A DNA stretch of 64,000 nucleotides, from positions 1 through 64,000 of the forward strand of contig CAJTVB010000004.1 in the NCBI GenBank assembly GCA_910579755.1. Direction: 5' to 3'. Numbering within the stretch: the stretch's first letter is position 1; each line of letters begins with the position of its first letter. The position numbers were made by a program, and so were the translations under genes. Positions 6,890 through 16,072 of this stretch are shown here, in pieces. The notes below the pieces were generated by a model. It was given only the letters and a program-made list of their open reading frames with translations. It had not been told where the DNA came from and ran no database searches. The DNA comes from an uncultured Acetatifactor sp. GTDB lineage: Bacteria; Bacillota; Clostridia; Lachnospirales; Lachnospiraceae.

Positions 6890-9262
6890 ATGACATGGCC
6901 TTTTGAAAATGATACCGGAGCTATTGTGAAAAAACTTGCAAAGCGCAGCCTCGCAAGCGAGAAGCGCCGGAACCTGATGGTGGTGGTCGCCGTCGCCCTG
7001 GCGGCGTTCCTGGTCTGCTTTTCAGCGGTTATATCTGTTTCCATTGCACAGATTCAGCGTAATCAGGTGGCCGACACCTATGAGGCGGTCTTCACCGGCG
7101 TGGAGGCGGACCATGTGGCGGTGCTGAAAGACCTGCCGGAGCTTGCCCGGGTGGGCGAATACTATCTGCTGGGGCAGGAACATTCGGGGCAGGGATACAA
7201 CGCCTCCTATGTGTACTGCGACAGCGACATGATGTATATTGCCCGCAGCCAGATGGAGCTGGTAAAAGGAGAACTCCCGGTACAGGCGGATGAAGTTGCT
7301 GTCAGCGAATATTTTCTCTCCGCTTACGGTTTGAGTGCCCAAATTGGTGAGACGGTCCGGCTGGATACCGAGAGCTTTCATGGCGACTATACCGTGACCG
7401 GAATCCTGTCTAATGTGGGAGAAAAGGAAGCGAATATATGTGCCATTGCCGTTTCCAAAGCGGCCTTGACGCAGTGGGCCGGATTTGACCCTGCAGGATA
7501 CCGAGCCTATGTGCATTTCAAAAATGACAGGCAGCTTGACCAGGAGACCATGGCTGCCCATTGTCTTGAGATTGCCGCACAGTTTGGCTCTGCGCACGTA
7601 GGGATGAACAGCAGTTATTTTGCTTTTAATTCAAAGTCGGTTGACTTTGTGGCCATTTTCGGCATAGCTGCTCTGGCGCTCGCTGGCGGATATGTAGTCA
7701 TCCAGAGTATTTTCCGTATCTCTGTGAACGACAAAATACAAAGCTATGGACAGCTCCGCACCATCGGCGCAACATCCAGACAGATTCGGCGCATCGTGAA
7801 AAAGGAGAGCGGTCGGCTGGGCGGCATTGGGATCCTGCTTGGACTTCTGTTAGGACTGGGCGGCGGTCTGCTCCTGTTTCCGAAAGGGTTTCACGGGGGT
7901 TATTATGGGGCAACTGTGCTTCTGACCGTGGTGGTCTGCTGGTTCATGGTGGCGTCTTCCGTTCACAGACCGGTCAAAATAGCTGCGGGCATCTCACCTC
8001 TGGAGGCAATGCGTTTTTCCACAGGTCAGGAAAAGATACGCAACAGAAAGAAACACCGGAAACTAGGCCCCGTATCTATGGGATTCGCAAATTTTGGACG
8101 AGACCGTAAAAAGTCAGTGAGTATTGCAGTATCCCTAAGCCTGGGCGGGATTCTTCTTCTGGTGGTGTCCTCTATGGTTCTGACACGCTCGCCGGAGCAG
8201 GCGGCAAGGCTGTTTTTCCCGGACGGGGATATAAAGATATATCTGTCCTCAGAGCAGCCGGAGGAAGAAGTCATGGCTGCAAGCAATCCGCTGGATGAAA
8301 ACTTAAGACAGGAGATCCTTTCTGTGGACGGGGTGGCGGAGGTGCTGGTAACCCGCCGGTCTCTGCACGCAAAATTCGGAACCTCCGAAAGCGCGGAGGC
8401 CGGTATGTGCGACATGCTCACGGACTCAAACCGCATGGATGTAGAAGCTGCGCTGGTATCCGGCGCCATGCCGGCGGATACCCACAGCGTCCTTCTGAGT
8501 ACGGGTTATCAGAAGCACCATGCCGATATGGATGTTGGGGCCGCTATTGAGCTGATCCTTGGCCAGGCGCCTGTGACAGTTACCATTTCCGGACTGTTCG
8601 ATGGGGCGAAGATGGCAAACGGACATGGTACGCTTGCCATGGATTCGGTGGCTCTGTTTGCACCGGAGGAGTTGTTTCGTGAGATACATCCTGAAATCAA
8701 AAGTTTTGACTACTCCTGGAGCATTGTCAGCGATCCGAAGAAAGCAGAGTCTGTGGAAAGTAGTCTACAGGAGCTGATATACGGCCACAGCAATCTTGGA
8801 ATGGATACCGTAGCCACACATATCAAATATGAGAAAATGCAGAGCAGCATTATTTTTGGAAGCCTGCAGGCTCTTTCCTGGCTGATTTTCCTGTTCGGCG
8901 TTGTCAATCTGATTAATACGACGCTTTCCAACCAGATGTCCCGGAAGCGGGAGAACAGTATCCTGTGCTCCGTTGGACTGACCGGGAAGCAGCTTCGCTT
9001 AATGAGTGTCACCGAGGGGATGTGCCATGCGCTTTTTGCGGCGCTTGCAGTCTTGCTCCTGGGGCTGCCGCTTTCCATGGCAGTCTGTGGGTCAGTCAGT
9101 AAGAAATCCTTTGCCGGAGCGGTTGTCCCATACCAGTTCCCGTTCCTGCAAATGGGGCTGTTTTTCCTTGTGTTGTTTGGCATGGAGGCAGTCCTCTCTG
9201 CCTGGATGGCGCGCAGACAGAAAAAACAGTCCCTGGTTGAGCAGATGCGGGCACAAAGTTAA
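6890..9262 (+). CDS. FtsX-like ABC permease
   Basis: A 790-residue membrane protein with a single helix near residue 25-47, an extracellular domain, a group of three helices with the FtsX core (IQSYGQLRTIGATSRQIRRI), a second half with another helix, a second extracellular domain, and three final helices (RENSILCSVGLTGKQLRLMS is the second FtsX-type segment). It is the duplicated FtsX layout. The start at 6890 has AGGAGGTGG upstream; the longer frame overlapping the ATPase gene is not needed. Together with the ATPase it probably removes or senses a membrane-active compound. The substrate cannot be read from sequence. Confidence 0.85.
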   Translation: MTWPFENDTGAIVKKLAKRSLASEKRRNLMVVVAVALAAFLVCFSAVISVSIAQIQRNQVADTYEAVFTGVEADHVAVLKDLPELARVGEYYLLGQEHSGQGYNASYVYCDSDMMYIARSQMELVKGELPVQADEVAVSEYFLSAYGLSAQIGETVRLDTESFHGDYTVTGILSNVGEKEANICAIAVSKAALTQWAGFDPAGYRAYVHFKNDRQLDQETMAAHCLEIAAQFGSAHVGMNSSYFAFNSKSVDFVAIFGIAALALAGGYVVIQSIFRISVNDKIQSYGQLRTIGATSRQIRRIVKKESGRLGGIGILLGLLLGLGGGLLLFPKGFHGGYYGATVLLTVVVCWFMVASSVHRPVKIAAGISPLEAMRFSTGQEKIRNRKKHRKLGPVSMGFANFGRDRKKSVSIAVSLSLGGILLLVVSSMVLTRSPEQAARLFFPDGDIKIYLSSEQPEEEVMAASNPLDENLRQEILSVDGVAEVLVTRRSLHAKFGTSESAEAGMCDMLTDSNRMDVEAALVSGAMPADTHSVLLSTGYQKHHADMDVGAAIELILGQAPVTVTISGLFDGAKMANGHGTLAMDSVALFAPEELFREIHPEIKSFDYSWSIVSDPKKAESVESSLQELIYGHSNLGMDTVATHIKYEKMQSSIIFGSLQALSWLIFLFGVVNLINTTLSNQMSRKRENSILCSVGLTGKQLRLMSVTEGMCHALFAALAVLLLGLPLSMAVCGSVSKKSFAGAVVPYQFPFLQMGLFFLVLFGMEAVLSAWMARRQKKQSLVEQMRAQS

Positions 9263-9316
9263 GATTAACTTGGGTAGAAATTGATAGAATTTTGCACAGC
9301 ATTTCGCGGCAGCTAA

Positions 9317-9427
9317 GGATATAAAAACGGGACTGCCTGTATGGATAACGGCAAAGAGGTTCCCGTATCACGGCTGCGGAGCAGGGAGTTTTCCGGTGCT
9401 GTCCTGCAGTATATGAAGAATATGTAA
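9317..9427 (+). pseudogene. C-terminal scrap of a LytTR response regulator
   Basis: The 36 codons GYKNGTACMDNGKEVPVSRL and RSREFSGAVLQYMKNM match the last beta-hairpin and tail of LytTR DNA-binding domains (NG-x-E-V/I-PVSRLR). An in-frame TAA lies just before. No receiver or other LytTR sequence is present upstream. The scrap ends 25 bp before an AgrC-like kinase gene, where an AgrA-like partner gene would be expected. I conclude that the regulator gene has been lost and only its tail remains. Confidence 0.6.
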
Positions 9428-9452
9428 GGGTTTTTACATATGGGGGCATAAC

Positions 9453-10775
9453 ATGGCTGAGTATTTAGATTTTTTATACATTAGGGGCGTGATTGAGACG
9501 TCTTTCCAGTTTTATTTTATGGCAAAAATCTTGAAAAAGAGAATTTGGCCTCCTTTTTATTTTCTGCTTGCAGTATGCACAGTGATTGCGGTTCGCTTTC
9601 TTGCGGCCAGTACGATCATCAGATTCATAGCGCTTGTCTTCCTGCTTACGGTATTTGGGGGTGCTTGTCTGCATGCGGATTTTAAGTCTTCTCTTTTGTA
9701 CGCAGCTCTGACGACTGAGATCATGCTGCTATGTTATGGAATCGTTAAATCCCTGCTTGGCCTTTTATGCCCGTTTCTGCCTGTTGTTTTCCATGATACG
9801 GCTGGTATTGCGTTCATGCTGGTTAGTGAGGCGGTATTCCTTCTGCTGACGGGCTTTTGTTATTATATAGTGTACCGCTACTTTTCTGACTATACTACAG
9901 TAGAGATGCGGCAGATGTTTTTGGTTTTCATTCCGATTTTAATGATATTCATTATGAGCGAATACATCAATATGATAGAATTTGAATTCCAGGTTCAAAT
10001 CCTGGCGGAAGAAGGACCTTCCGAGTATTTGCTTAACCACTGGCAGCTGCTTGCCATGTATTTTTTAGGACTTGTCAGTCTGTTCTGCATACTGTTCTCC
10101 TATAAGAGGCTGCAGCAGAATTTTCGCCTAAGCACTGAAATTTCACTGTTGGAGCAGCAGGAGCATTCTCTGAACCAGTATGTGGAGGAAGCGAAAACCC
10201 GTTATGACAGGACAAAGTCTTTCCGCCACGACATCAGTAACCACATTGCAGTGGTAAAGAGGCTCCTGCAGAGTGGTAAACTGGAGGAAGCCGTATCCTA
10301 TATGGAGGATCTGGATGATATGGCAGAAAAAATGTCCTTCCCCTGCAGCACCAATAACCCTGCAGTGGATATTTTGGTGGGAAACAAGCTGGGGATTGCC
10401 CAAAGCATGGGGATTGATGTGCATTGTTCTCTCCTTCTGCCATACCCCTGCAGCCTGCGGGACATTGATATCTGTATTGTCCTGTCAAATGCGCTGGATA
10501 ATGCTATCCAGGCAGTAAAAAATCTGGGCGCCGGTACAGAAAAATATATCCGTGTGTCCGGGCGGACCCAGGGGGATTTCCTTATGATGGAAATTGAGAA
10601 CAGTTTCCATGGGAAAGGAGCGTTCAAAAAAGGAACGGGACTGTCAAATGTAAAAAAGGTGGCTGAGAAATATGGCGGCGCCATGAGTATAGAGACACAG
10701 GAGAATGTATTTGTCCTCCATGTGTTGCTGATCATTCCACAGCATTCAGAAAGCAACACACAGCAAATGGATTAA
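9453..10775 (+). CDS. GHKL sensor histidine kinase (AgrC-like)
   Basis: The 440-residue protein has about six N-terminal membrane helices (residues 20-215), then a coiled linker and the phospho-His motif SFRHDISNH (His259). The GHKL ATPase part shows VLSNALDNAIQAV (N box) and GTGLSNVKKVAEKYGG (G box). This is the quorum-sensing or peptide-sensing AgrC class. It would normally phosphorylate a LytTR-type regulator, of which only a 3' scrap lies upstream. No AgrB or AgrD-like peptide gene is visible nearby. It may therefore be an orphan or signal to a regulator elsewhere. Confidence 0.85.
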   Translation: MAEYLDFLYIRGVIETSFQFYFMAKILKKRIWPPFYFLLAVCTVIAVRFLAASTIIRFIALVFLLTVFGGACLHADFKSSLLYAALTTEIMLLCYGIVKSLLGLLCPFLPVVFHDTAGIAFMLVSEAVFLLLTGFCYYIVYRYFSDYTTVEMRQMFLVFIPILMIFIMSEYINMIEFEFQVQILAEEGPSEYLLNHWQLLAMYFLGLVSLFCILFSYKRLQQNFRLSTEISLLEQQEHSLNQYVEEAKTRYDRTKSFRHDISNHIAVVKRLLQSGKLEEAVSYMEDLDDMAEKMSFPCSTNNPAVDILVGNKLGIAQSMGIDVHCSLLLPYPCSLRDIDICIVLSNALDNAIQAVKNLGAGTEKYIRVSGRTQGDFLMMEIENSFHGKGAFKKGTGLSNVKKVAEKYGGAMSIETQENVFVLHVLLIIPQHSESNTQQMD

Positions 10776-10847
10776 ATTGTTACCTTCTATAACCGAAAAA
10801 AGGAAAAGGAAGCTGTCTGCAGCGGGGAGCGTCTGCAAAGCAGCTTA

Positions 10848-10870
10848 AAGCGACTGTAAAGCAGTCGCTT
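10848..10870. other. Stem-loop after kinase gene
   Basis: AAGCGACTG (10848-10856) and CAGTCGCTT (10862-10870) form a perfect 9-bp stem with a 5-nt loop. No T-run follows, so it may be a weak terminator or a leader hairpin of the next gene, which starts 31 bp later. Confidence 0.55.
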
Positions 10871-10901
10871 GATAATACCTGATTGAAGGAGGAATATACT
10901 T

Positions 10902-11471
10902 ATGGCAATGCAGATTCATGGAAATTATGATCATTCCGGCACCGACTACACAGAGAGGCTAAAGGAAAAACAGGCCGCAGAGAGGGCAGAAAAGGCAAAG
11001 GAAGCAGAGAAAGTAGAGAAAGCTGCTGAGGAAAAAAACGCTGGTAAGATGTCCGAACCACGGGATGAATATATCAGCAGTGAAAAATCCGGGCAAAAAC
11101 CTACGGGACTGTACCGGGTAGGTCAGGACGAGAACGGCAACCGGAAACTCTTTTTTGATGACCCGAAAGCTGGCCATGCAAATGGAAGGGGTGACCGTTC
11201 CGAGGAAAGCGAAAATGGCAAAGCACCGAAGGCAGGCGGAGACAGCCAGGGAAAGCCGGCGGAGAAATGCGTCACAAATACGGATAAGGTTGACAGGGAA
11301 ATCAAGAAGCTGAAAGAGAAAAAGCAGGAGCTGGAACAGCAGATCCAGTCGGCTTCCGGGGATGAAAAGAAAATCCGGGAGCTGGAGAAAAAGCTGGCGC
11401 AGGTAGAAAACGAGTTAAGCCAGAAAGACAATGATACATACAGGCGGCAGAATGCTTCTGTATCAGAATAA
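10902..11471 (+). CDS. Charged coiled-coil protein of unknown function
   Basis: This 189-residue, highly charged and soluble protein is not recognised as a named family. Residues 18-50 are a Lys/Glu/Ala-rich helix. Residues 51-120 are polar and probably disordered. Residues 128-175 form a heptad-like coiled coil (VDREIKKLKEKKQELEQQI). GGAGG lies 11 bp before the ATG. Clostridial genomes often carry such short coiled-coil proteins, but no function is implied here. It follows the kinase gene by 126 bp and could be separately transcribed. Confidence 0.65.
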   Translation: MAMQIHGNYDHSGTDYTERLKEKQAAERAEKAKEAEKVEKAAEEKNAGKMSEPRDEYISSEKSGQKPTGLYRVGQDENGNRKLFFDDPKAGHANGRGDRSEESENGKAPKAGGDSQGKPAEKCVTNTDKVDREIKKLKEKKQELEQQIQSASGDEKKIRELEKKLAQVENELSQKDNDTYRRQNASVSE

Positions 11472-11615
11472 AAGAGATTTAAGCTTTTAGCGTGGCAGCA
11501 ATACCGGAAGATGGTGGCAAATGCGCACTGTTTTCCGGTATTTTTGGAATGGTGGCATCATTTGGGTTTCTTAAAAGGACTATATCAGGAAAAATGCAAA
11601 GGAAGGAGAAAAGAA

Positions 11616-11783
11616 ATGACAGAAGCTGTCGAAAAATTCATCCCGATTTTTGTAGGGCTGCTTCTTATACTTCGCGGCCTGTTTTGGATTGTTGACGGAA
11701 AAAATGGAAACAAGAGAAGCTATTCCTTTGGCATAGCAGCCATTGTGGTAGGAATCATTATGTTCATAACCGTGTTTTTTTAG
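11616..11783 (+). CDS. Small membrane protein, 55 residues
   Basis: A 55-residue protein with two hydrophobic segments (KFIPIFVGLLLILRGLFWIV and SFGIAAIVVGIIMFITVFF) separated by a short Lys/Asn-rich turn. The ATG at 11616 has GGAAGGAG upstream at correct spacing; the longer frame starting near 11511 lacks a ribosome-binding site and is less likely. It is probably a two-helix hairpin in the cell membrane. No family is recognised. Confidence 0.6.
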   Translation: MTEAVEKFIPIFVGLLLILRGLFWIVDGKNGNKRSYSFGIAAIVVGIIMFITVFF

Positions 11784-11909
11784 GTTTTGTCAAAAGCAAC
11801 AAACCAATGCCCTTTTACGGCAAAGTTTGTACCGACACTGGAGGAGATGGAAAAGGTATAAAAATGGCAGCCGAAAAATATGGCGGTGCCAGGGGGAGAA
11901 GAACAGGGG

Positions 11910-12518
11910 ATGAATATATACTATATCGGCGGTTCCCCATGTGCCGGAAAAAGCAGTGTGGCGGAGATTCTTTGTAGTAAATATAATTTATATTACTTTA
12001 AAGCAGACGATTTTCTGGACAGATATATGCAGGCAGGGGCACGAAAAGGGTATCCTGTTTGCGAGAAAGCAGCCGGCATGAATGCCGAGCAGATTTGGAT
12101 GCGGGAACCATTACTCCAATGTAAGGAGGAATTTGATATCTACAGAGAAATTTTTGAATTTGTGACAGAAGATCTGAAGTGGATTGATCGGAAGGACGGT
12201 ATTATCACAGAAGCGGCGGCGTATCTTCCCGAATTGATGAAACGGTCAGGCATTCCGGGCAGCCGTTATATGGCCATTACGCCTACGAAGGAATTCCAGA
12301 TCACTCATTATAGAAAAAGAGACTTTGTTCCTTTGGTCTTAGCGGGGTGCAATGATAAAGAAACGGCCTTCCGCAACTGGATGGACAGAGATGTTCTGTT
12401 TGCCCGGGAAGTACAGAGGCAATGCCATAGAGAAAATTATGTTTCAGTTATAAATGATGGAACTATGGAGGTGAACGAACTGGCGGACTTGGCTGCCGCA
12501 CACTTTGGATTAAAATAA
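11910..12518 (+). CDS. P-loop nucleotide kinase-like protein
   Basis: The 202-residue protein opens with a P-loop GGSPCAGKSSVAEIL typical of adenylate/shikimate-kinase-like small kinases, followed by a DDFLDRYM segment in the position where such enzymes bind substrate (the second DxD-like site). The family includes uncharacterised cytoplasmic kinases and antibiotic-modifying kinases, so the substrate is not known. The ATG at 11910 follows AGGGGGAG; the frame could be extended upstream to 11880 but that adds nothing recognisable. No clear operon partner exists: the PadR gene begins 146 bp later behind its own promoter. Confidence 0.7.
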   Translation: MNIYYIGGSPCAGKSSVAEILCSKYNLYYFKADDFLDRYMQAGARKGYPVCEKAAGMNAEQIWMREPLLQCKEEFDIYREIFEFVTEDLKWIDRKDGIITEAAAYLPELMKRSGIPGSRYMAITPTKEFQITHYRKRDFVPLVLAGCNDKETAFRNWMDRDVLFAREVQRQCHRENYVSVINDGTMEVNELADLAAAHFGLK

Positions 12519-12579
12519 TTGGATCGATGCGTCATATACTGATGCTGCCTTTTTGCCGTCTGGCAACATCATATCACTG

Positions 12580-12608
12580 TTGACATTATTCCACTTGTGG
12601 AATATACT
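12580..12608 (+). promoter_or_regulatory. PadR-operon promoter with palindromic operator
   Basis: TTGACA (12580-12585) and TATACT (12603-12608) are 17 bp apart, a near-perfect housekeeping promoter. The spacer contains TATTCCACTTGTGGAATA (12587-12604), two perfect 8-bp arms around TT. A related half-site, CGTGGAAATA, follows near 12620. An operator between -35 and -10 implies repression, most simply by the PadR protein encoded directly downstream. Confidence 0.7.
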
Positions 12609-12664
12609 GATAATAATTCGTGGAAATATTCAGCTTTGCTATTTGATTGGAGATGATGTGAACA

Positions 12665-13207
12665 GTGCTCAAGCACGGTATATTGGGACTTCTGAATTAT
12701 CACCAGATGACAGGCTATGAAATTATGACGGTATTCCGGGATTCCCTTCATTTTTTCTGGAGCGCTCAAACCAGCCAGATTTACCGGGAACTGCAGACCC
12801 TGGAAACAAGGGGCTGGGTGAACAAGACCACAGTGCTCCAACAGAGCAGGCCTGATAAAAATATGTATACCATTACGCCGGAAGGCCGTGAGGAACTTCT
12901 CTGCTGGCTTTCTGACGGCCAGCCGCCGCTCAGCTTTCGGAGCCGCACTCTGATGAAGGTGTTCTTTCTGGGTGAATGCAGCCGGGAACACAATATCCGC
13001 TACTTTGAGAATTTAAAGGAGTATTGTGGAATATTCCTTCAAAGTCTGGACGCAGCCCAGGAGCACGTCGAAAAATACCGCAGCGTTTTGGAGGATCCGG
13101 AAAGGGCCGTCTATTGGGAAATGACTATTGACTATGGACGAAGGAATATGCAGATGTACATTGACTGGACGCAGGGCTGTATTGACCGGCTGAACGGAGG
13201 AAAATAA
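12665..13207 (+). CDS. PadR-family transcriptional regulator
   Basis: The 180-residue protein has the PadR winged helix at the N-terminus: LKHGILGLLNYHQMTGYEI, then FWSAQTSQIYRELQTLETRG and the wing DKNMYTITPEGREELLCWL. A helical C-terminal domain (about 95-178) for dimerisation follows, as in the longer PadR subfamily with the Vir-like C-terminus. The start is a GTG at 12665 with GGAG 12 nt upstream. Its stop abuts the ATG of the flavoprotein fusion gene, so both are one transcription unit. It probably represses its own promoter and is released by a phenolic or other toxic compound that the next gene product handles. Confidence 0.85.
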   Translation: MLKHGILGLLNYHQMTGYEIMTVFRDSLHFFWSAQTSQIYRELQTLETRGWVNKTTVLQQSRPDKNMYTITPEGREELLCWLSDGQPPLSFRSRTLMKVFFLGECSREHNIRYFENLKEYCGIFLQSLDAAQEHVEKYRSVLEDPERAVYWEMTIDYGRRNMQMYIDWTQGCIDRLNGGK

Positions 13208-14845
13208 ATGAATATTCTAGTCATCAACGGAAGTCCAAAGGGGGAACGGAGCAATACCTGGCAGCTGACCAAAGCTTTTTTGGCGGGGATGCGTGAGAGC
13301 GGGGAGGCTTTGGAAATCCGCGAGCTGGAGGCTGGCCGGATGAATATACACCCCTGTCTGGGTTGCTTTTCCTGCTGGAACAAAACACCTGGACAGTGCT
13401 GTATCACGGACGATATGGGGCAGGTAATTGAAAAGCTGCTGTGGGCAGACGTGACAATCTGGAGCTTTCCGCTGTATTACTTTTCTGTACCGGGGCCGCT
13501 GAAAAATCTGATTGACCGTCAACTCCCCATGGTCCTCCCTTTTATGTCTGAGGACGGGGGTGAGACTGGCAGCGGCGGCCATCCGGCCCGCTATGACATG
13601 AGCGGCAAGAGAACGGTTGTGATTTCCACCTGCGGCTTCTATACGGCGGAGGGAAACTATGACGGAGTATACAGCCTGTTCGACCATAATTGTGGAAAAG
13701 GGCAGTACACCACTGTGTTCTGCGGACAGGGTGAGCTGTTCCGGGTTCCTGAGGTAAAGAGTCGGACTGACGAATATCTGGAATACGTCCGCCAGGCGGG
13801 CAGGGAGTACAAAGCCGGCGGTATTTCCGCCGAAACTCGTGCCAAGCTGAGTCAGCTGTTGTTCCCGCGGCAGGTATTTGAGGGCATGGCAGATGCCAGC
13901 TGGGGCGTGGACAAGGAAACCGGAGCACAGGAATCGGACACTCTGATTTTCACCCGGCAGATGGCCGCACTGTACCAAAGAGAGAGCTGGTCCGGGCATG
14001 ATTTGGTTTTGGAAATGAATTATACCGATGTGAATGAGCGGTATCAGATTGTCCTGGGGCAGGAGGGAAGCACTGTTTTGACAGATGGCTTCCGCACCGC
14101 TGACACCACGGTGGAAACGCCTGTCACCGTATGGCGTGCCATCTCGGCGGGGGAGATCAGCGGAAGCGAGGCGTTGATGCGGCATCAGTATCGGGTGGAG
14201 GGGGACTTCAACCTGTTGATTGCATGGGATAAATACTTTGCCGGGGGTGCGGGTGGTTCAACAGAGGAGAAAACAGCCGCGCACAAAGGAATACATATAC
14301 CCTCGAAGCCTGCCAGCTTCAACGTCCTGCTGATTCCGTGGATTGTGTTCTGGGTCGGGGCTTCTATTGATTCATTATGGGGCAGTTTGGCGAGCCTGAC
14401 CGCCTGTGCGCTGGTTCCGGTGCTTTTCTACCGAAATCAAAAGACTGTCTATGATGTGCTCTCCGGCGGGCTGGTAATTTGCTTTTCTGCGGCAGCTCTG
14501 TTGAGGATGCCCATACGGACGGTGGTTCCGCTGGCTTATCTGGCCTTCGGTCTCATGTGGACCATAAGCTGTTTTTTCAAGATTCCCCTTACGGCGCATT
14601 ACTCCATGAACGATTATGACGGGGAGAGTGCCCTGTCCAATCCGCTTTTTATGAAAACCAATCGAATTTTGACGCTGGCCTGGGGCGTGCTATATCTGAT
14701 CACCCCAATATGGACCTATTTTATTCTCGGAACCGGGATCGGAGGCTGGATTGGTGCCATTAACTCCATCCTGCCGTTGTTGATGGGCGCCTTTACGGTA
14801 TGGTTCCAAAGGTGGTATCCTGCGAGGATTGCTAAAGGAAAATGA
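13208..14845 (+). CDS. Flavodoxin-like oxidoreductase fused to SCP2-like and membrane domains
   Basis: The 545-residue protein has three parts. Residues 1-200 are an NADPH-dependent FMN-reductase fold (ILVINGSPKGERSNTWQLT, then the Cys-rich CLGCFSCWNKTPGQC and SFPLYYFSVPGPLKNLIDR). Residues about 235-355 resemble a sterol-carrier-protein-2 domain, ending VEGDFNLLIAWDKYF. Residues about 375-540 hold six predicted membrane helices. It probably anchors a flavin-dependent reductase to the inner membrane face, with a lipid-binding domain between. The ATG directly follows the PadR stop and has GGAGGA before it. Inducible reduction of a hydrophobic toxic compound would fit, but this is inference. 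Confidence 0.75.
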   Translation: MNILVINGSPKGERSNTWQLTKAFLAGMRESGEALEIRELEAGRMNIHPCLGCFSCWNKTPGQCCITDDMGQVIEKLLWADVTIWSFPLYYFSVPGPLKNLIDRQLPMVLPFMSEDGGETGSGGHPARYDMSGKRTVVISTCGFYTAEGNYDGVYSLFDHNCGKGQYTTVFCGQGELFRVPEVKSRTDEYLEYVRQAGREYKAGGISAETRAKLSQLLFPRQVFEGMADASWGVDKETGAQESDTLIFTRQMAALYQRESWSGHDLVLEMNYTDVNERYQIVLGQEGSTVLTDGFRTADTTVETPVTVWRAISAGEISGSEALMRHQYRVEGDFNLLIAWDKYFAGGAGGSTEEKTAAHKGIHIPSKPASFNVLLIPWIVFWVGASIDSLWGSLASLTACALVPVLFYRNQKTVYDVLSGGLVICFSAAALLRMPIRTVVPLAYLAFGLMWTISCFFKIPLTAHYSMNDYDGESALSNPLFMKTNRILTLAWGVLYLITPIWTYFILGTGIGGWIGAINSILPLLMGAFTVWFQRWYPARIAKGK

Positions 14846-14857
14846 GGAAATAAAAGC

Positions 14858-16072
14858 ATGGAAAAGATTGAAATTAAGGGCAAAGTGAACACTGCCATCT
14901 GCTATGCGAAGATAGTGGAGGATGATGCGATAGAGCAGATCAGACGAATGTGCGACTACCCTGTGACGGAAGGCACGAAGATTCGCATTATGCCGGATGT
15001 ACATTCCGGCAAAGGCTGTACGATTGGAACCACAATGACAATTATTGATAAGGCGGTTCCAAATGTTGTGGGCGTTGATATTGGATGCGGCATGTATACG
15101 GTGAATCTGGGAAAAGCGGATATGGACTTTGAAAGGGTCGATGAAGCCGCACATTTTATTCCATCAGGAATGAACGTCTGGGAGGGGCGTCAGGAGCGGT
15201 TCGATCTGACCGCGCTTGCGTGCTACAGAGAGCTTAAGGACACAAAGAGACTGGAGAGATCGCTTGGTACTCTGGGCGGCGGGAATCATTTCATTGAAAT
15301 CGATGAAGCAGCAGATGGAACAAAGTATCTGGTAATTCACTCCGGGTCAAGAAATCTCGGAAAGCAGGTGGCGGAGCTCTATCAAAGGCTGGCCATCAAT
15401 CTGAACCGCGGATATGGTGATTACCTTGAAAAACGTGATGAGATCATCAGAACTTACAAGGAGCAGGGACGCAGGAATGAAATTCAGGAGGCGCTAAAGC
15501 AGCTTCACTGGCAGGTCTATGAGTCCGAGACAAGTATGCCTGAGGATTTATGCTGTCTTTCAGGAAAATATCTTGAGGATTACCTTCACGATGTTGAGAT
15601 ATGCCAGGCATTTGCCAGACGAAGCAGAGAAAGAATGGCCGAGATTATTATGGAGAGAGCCGGTATGACCGGAGGTGAGGCTTTTCATACCATTCATAAT
15701 TATATTGACACCAATGAAATGATTTTGAGAAAGGGAGCAATAGCGGCGCATAGTGGAGAGAAGGTGCTGATTCCCATAAATATGAGAGATGGAAGTGTGC
15801 TGGCAGTCGGTAAGGGCAATCCTGAGTGGAATTATTCCGCCCCTCACGGAGCAGGAAGATTAATGTCCAGGACTAAGGCGAAAGCCAATCTCAGCATGAA
15901 TGAATATAGAGAGACAATGAAGGGAGTATATACCACTTCTGTCAATGAAAATACCTTGGATGAGGCGCCGATGGCATACAAATCTCTTGAGGATATTATT
16001 GATGTAATCAGGGAGTCTGTAGAGGTCATCGATGTGATGAAACCCGTATACAATTTTAAGGCTTCTGATTAA
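14858..16072 (+). CDS. rtcB: RNA-splicing ligase RtcB family protein
   Basis: The 404-residue protein shows the RtcB signature blocks: MPDVHSGKGCTIGTT, VVGVDIGCGMY with the metal-binding Cys, LGGGNHFIEI, VIHSGSRNLGKQ and SAPHGAGRLMSRTKA with the His that becomes guanylylated. RtcB joins RNA 2',3'-cyclic phosphate or 3'-phosphate ends to 5'-hydroxyl ends using Mn2+ and GTP. It lies 12 bp after the membrane-flavoprotein gene with its own modest ribosome-binding site (GAGGAAAT), so it may be co-transcribed. No archease gene is adjacent. The length is that of the shorter bacterial RtcB group. Confidence 0.9.
   Translation: MEKIEIKGKVNTAICYAKIVEDDAIEQIRRMCDYPVTEGTKIRIMPDVHSGKGCTIGTTMTIIDKAVPNVVGVDIGCGMYTVNLGKADMDFERVDEAAHFIPSGMNVWEGRQERFDLTALACYRELKDTKRLERSLGTLGGGNHFIEIDEAADGTKYLVIHSGSRNLGKQVAELYQRLAINLNRGYGDYLEKRDEIIRTYKEQGRRNEIQEALKQLHWQVYESETSMPEDLCCLSGKYLEDYLHDVEICQAFARRSRERMAEIIMERAGMTGGEAFHTIHNYIDTNEMILRKGAIAAHSGEKVLIPINMRDGSVLAVGKGNPEWNYSAPHGAGRLMSRTKAKANLSMNEYRETMKGVYTTSVNENTLDEAPMAYKSLEDIIDVIRESVEVIDVMKPVYNFKASD

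Noticed and set aside
11862..11890. AAEKYGG-like codons similar to the end of the GHKL kinase
   Set aside because: Only about eight residues match, no further kinase sequence is present, and the frame is not continued. Chance or very short repeat is as likely.
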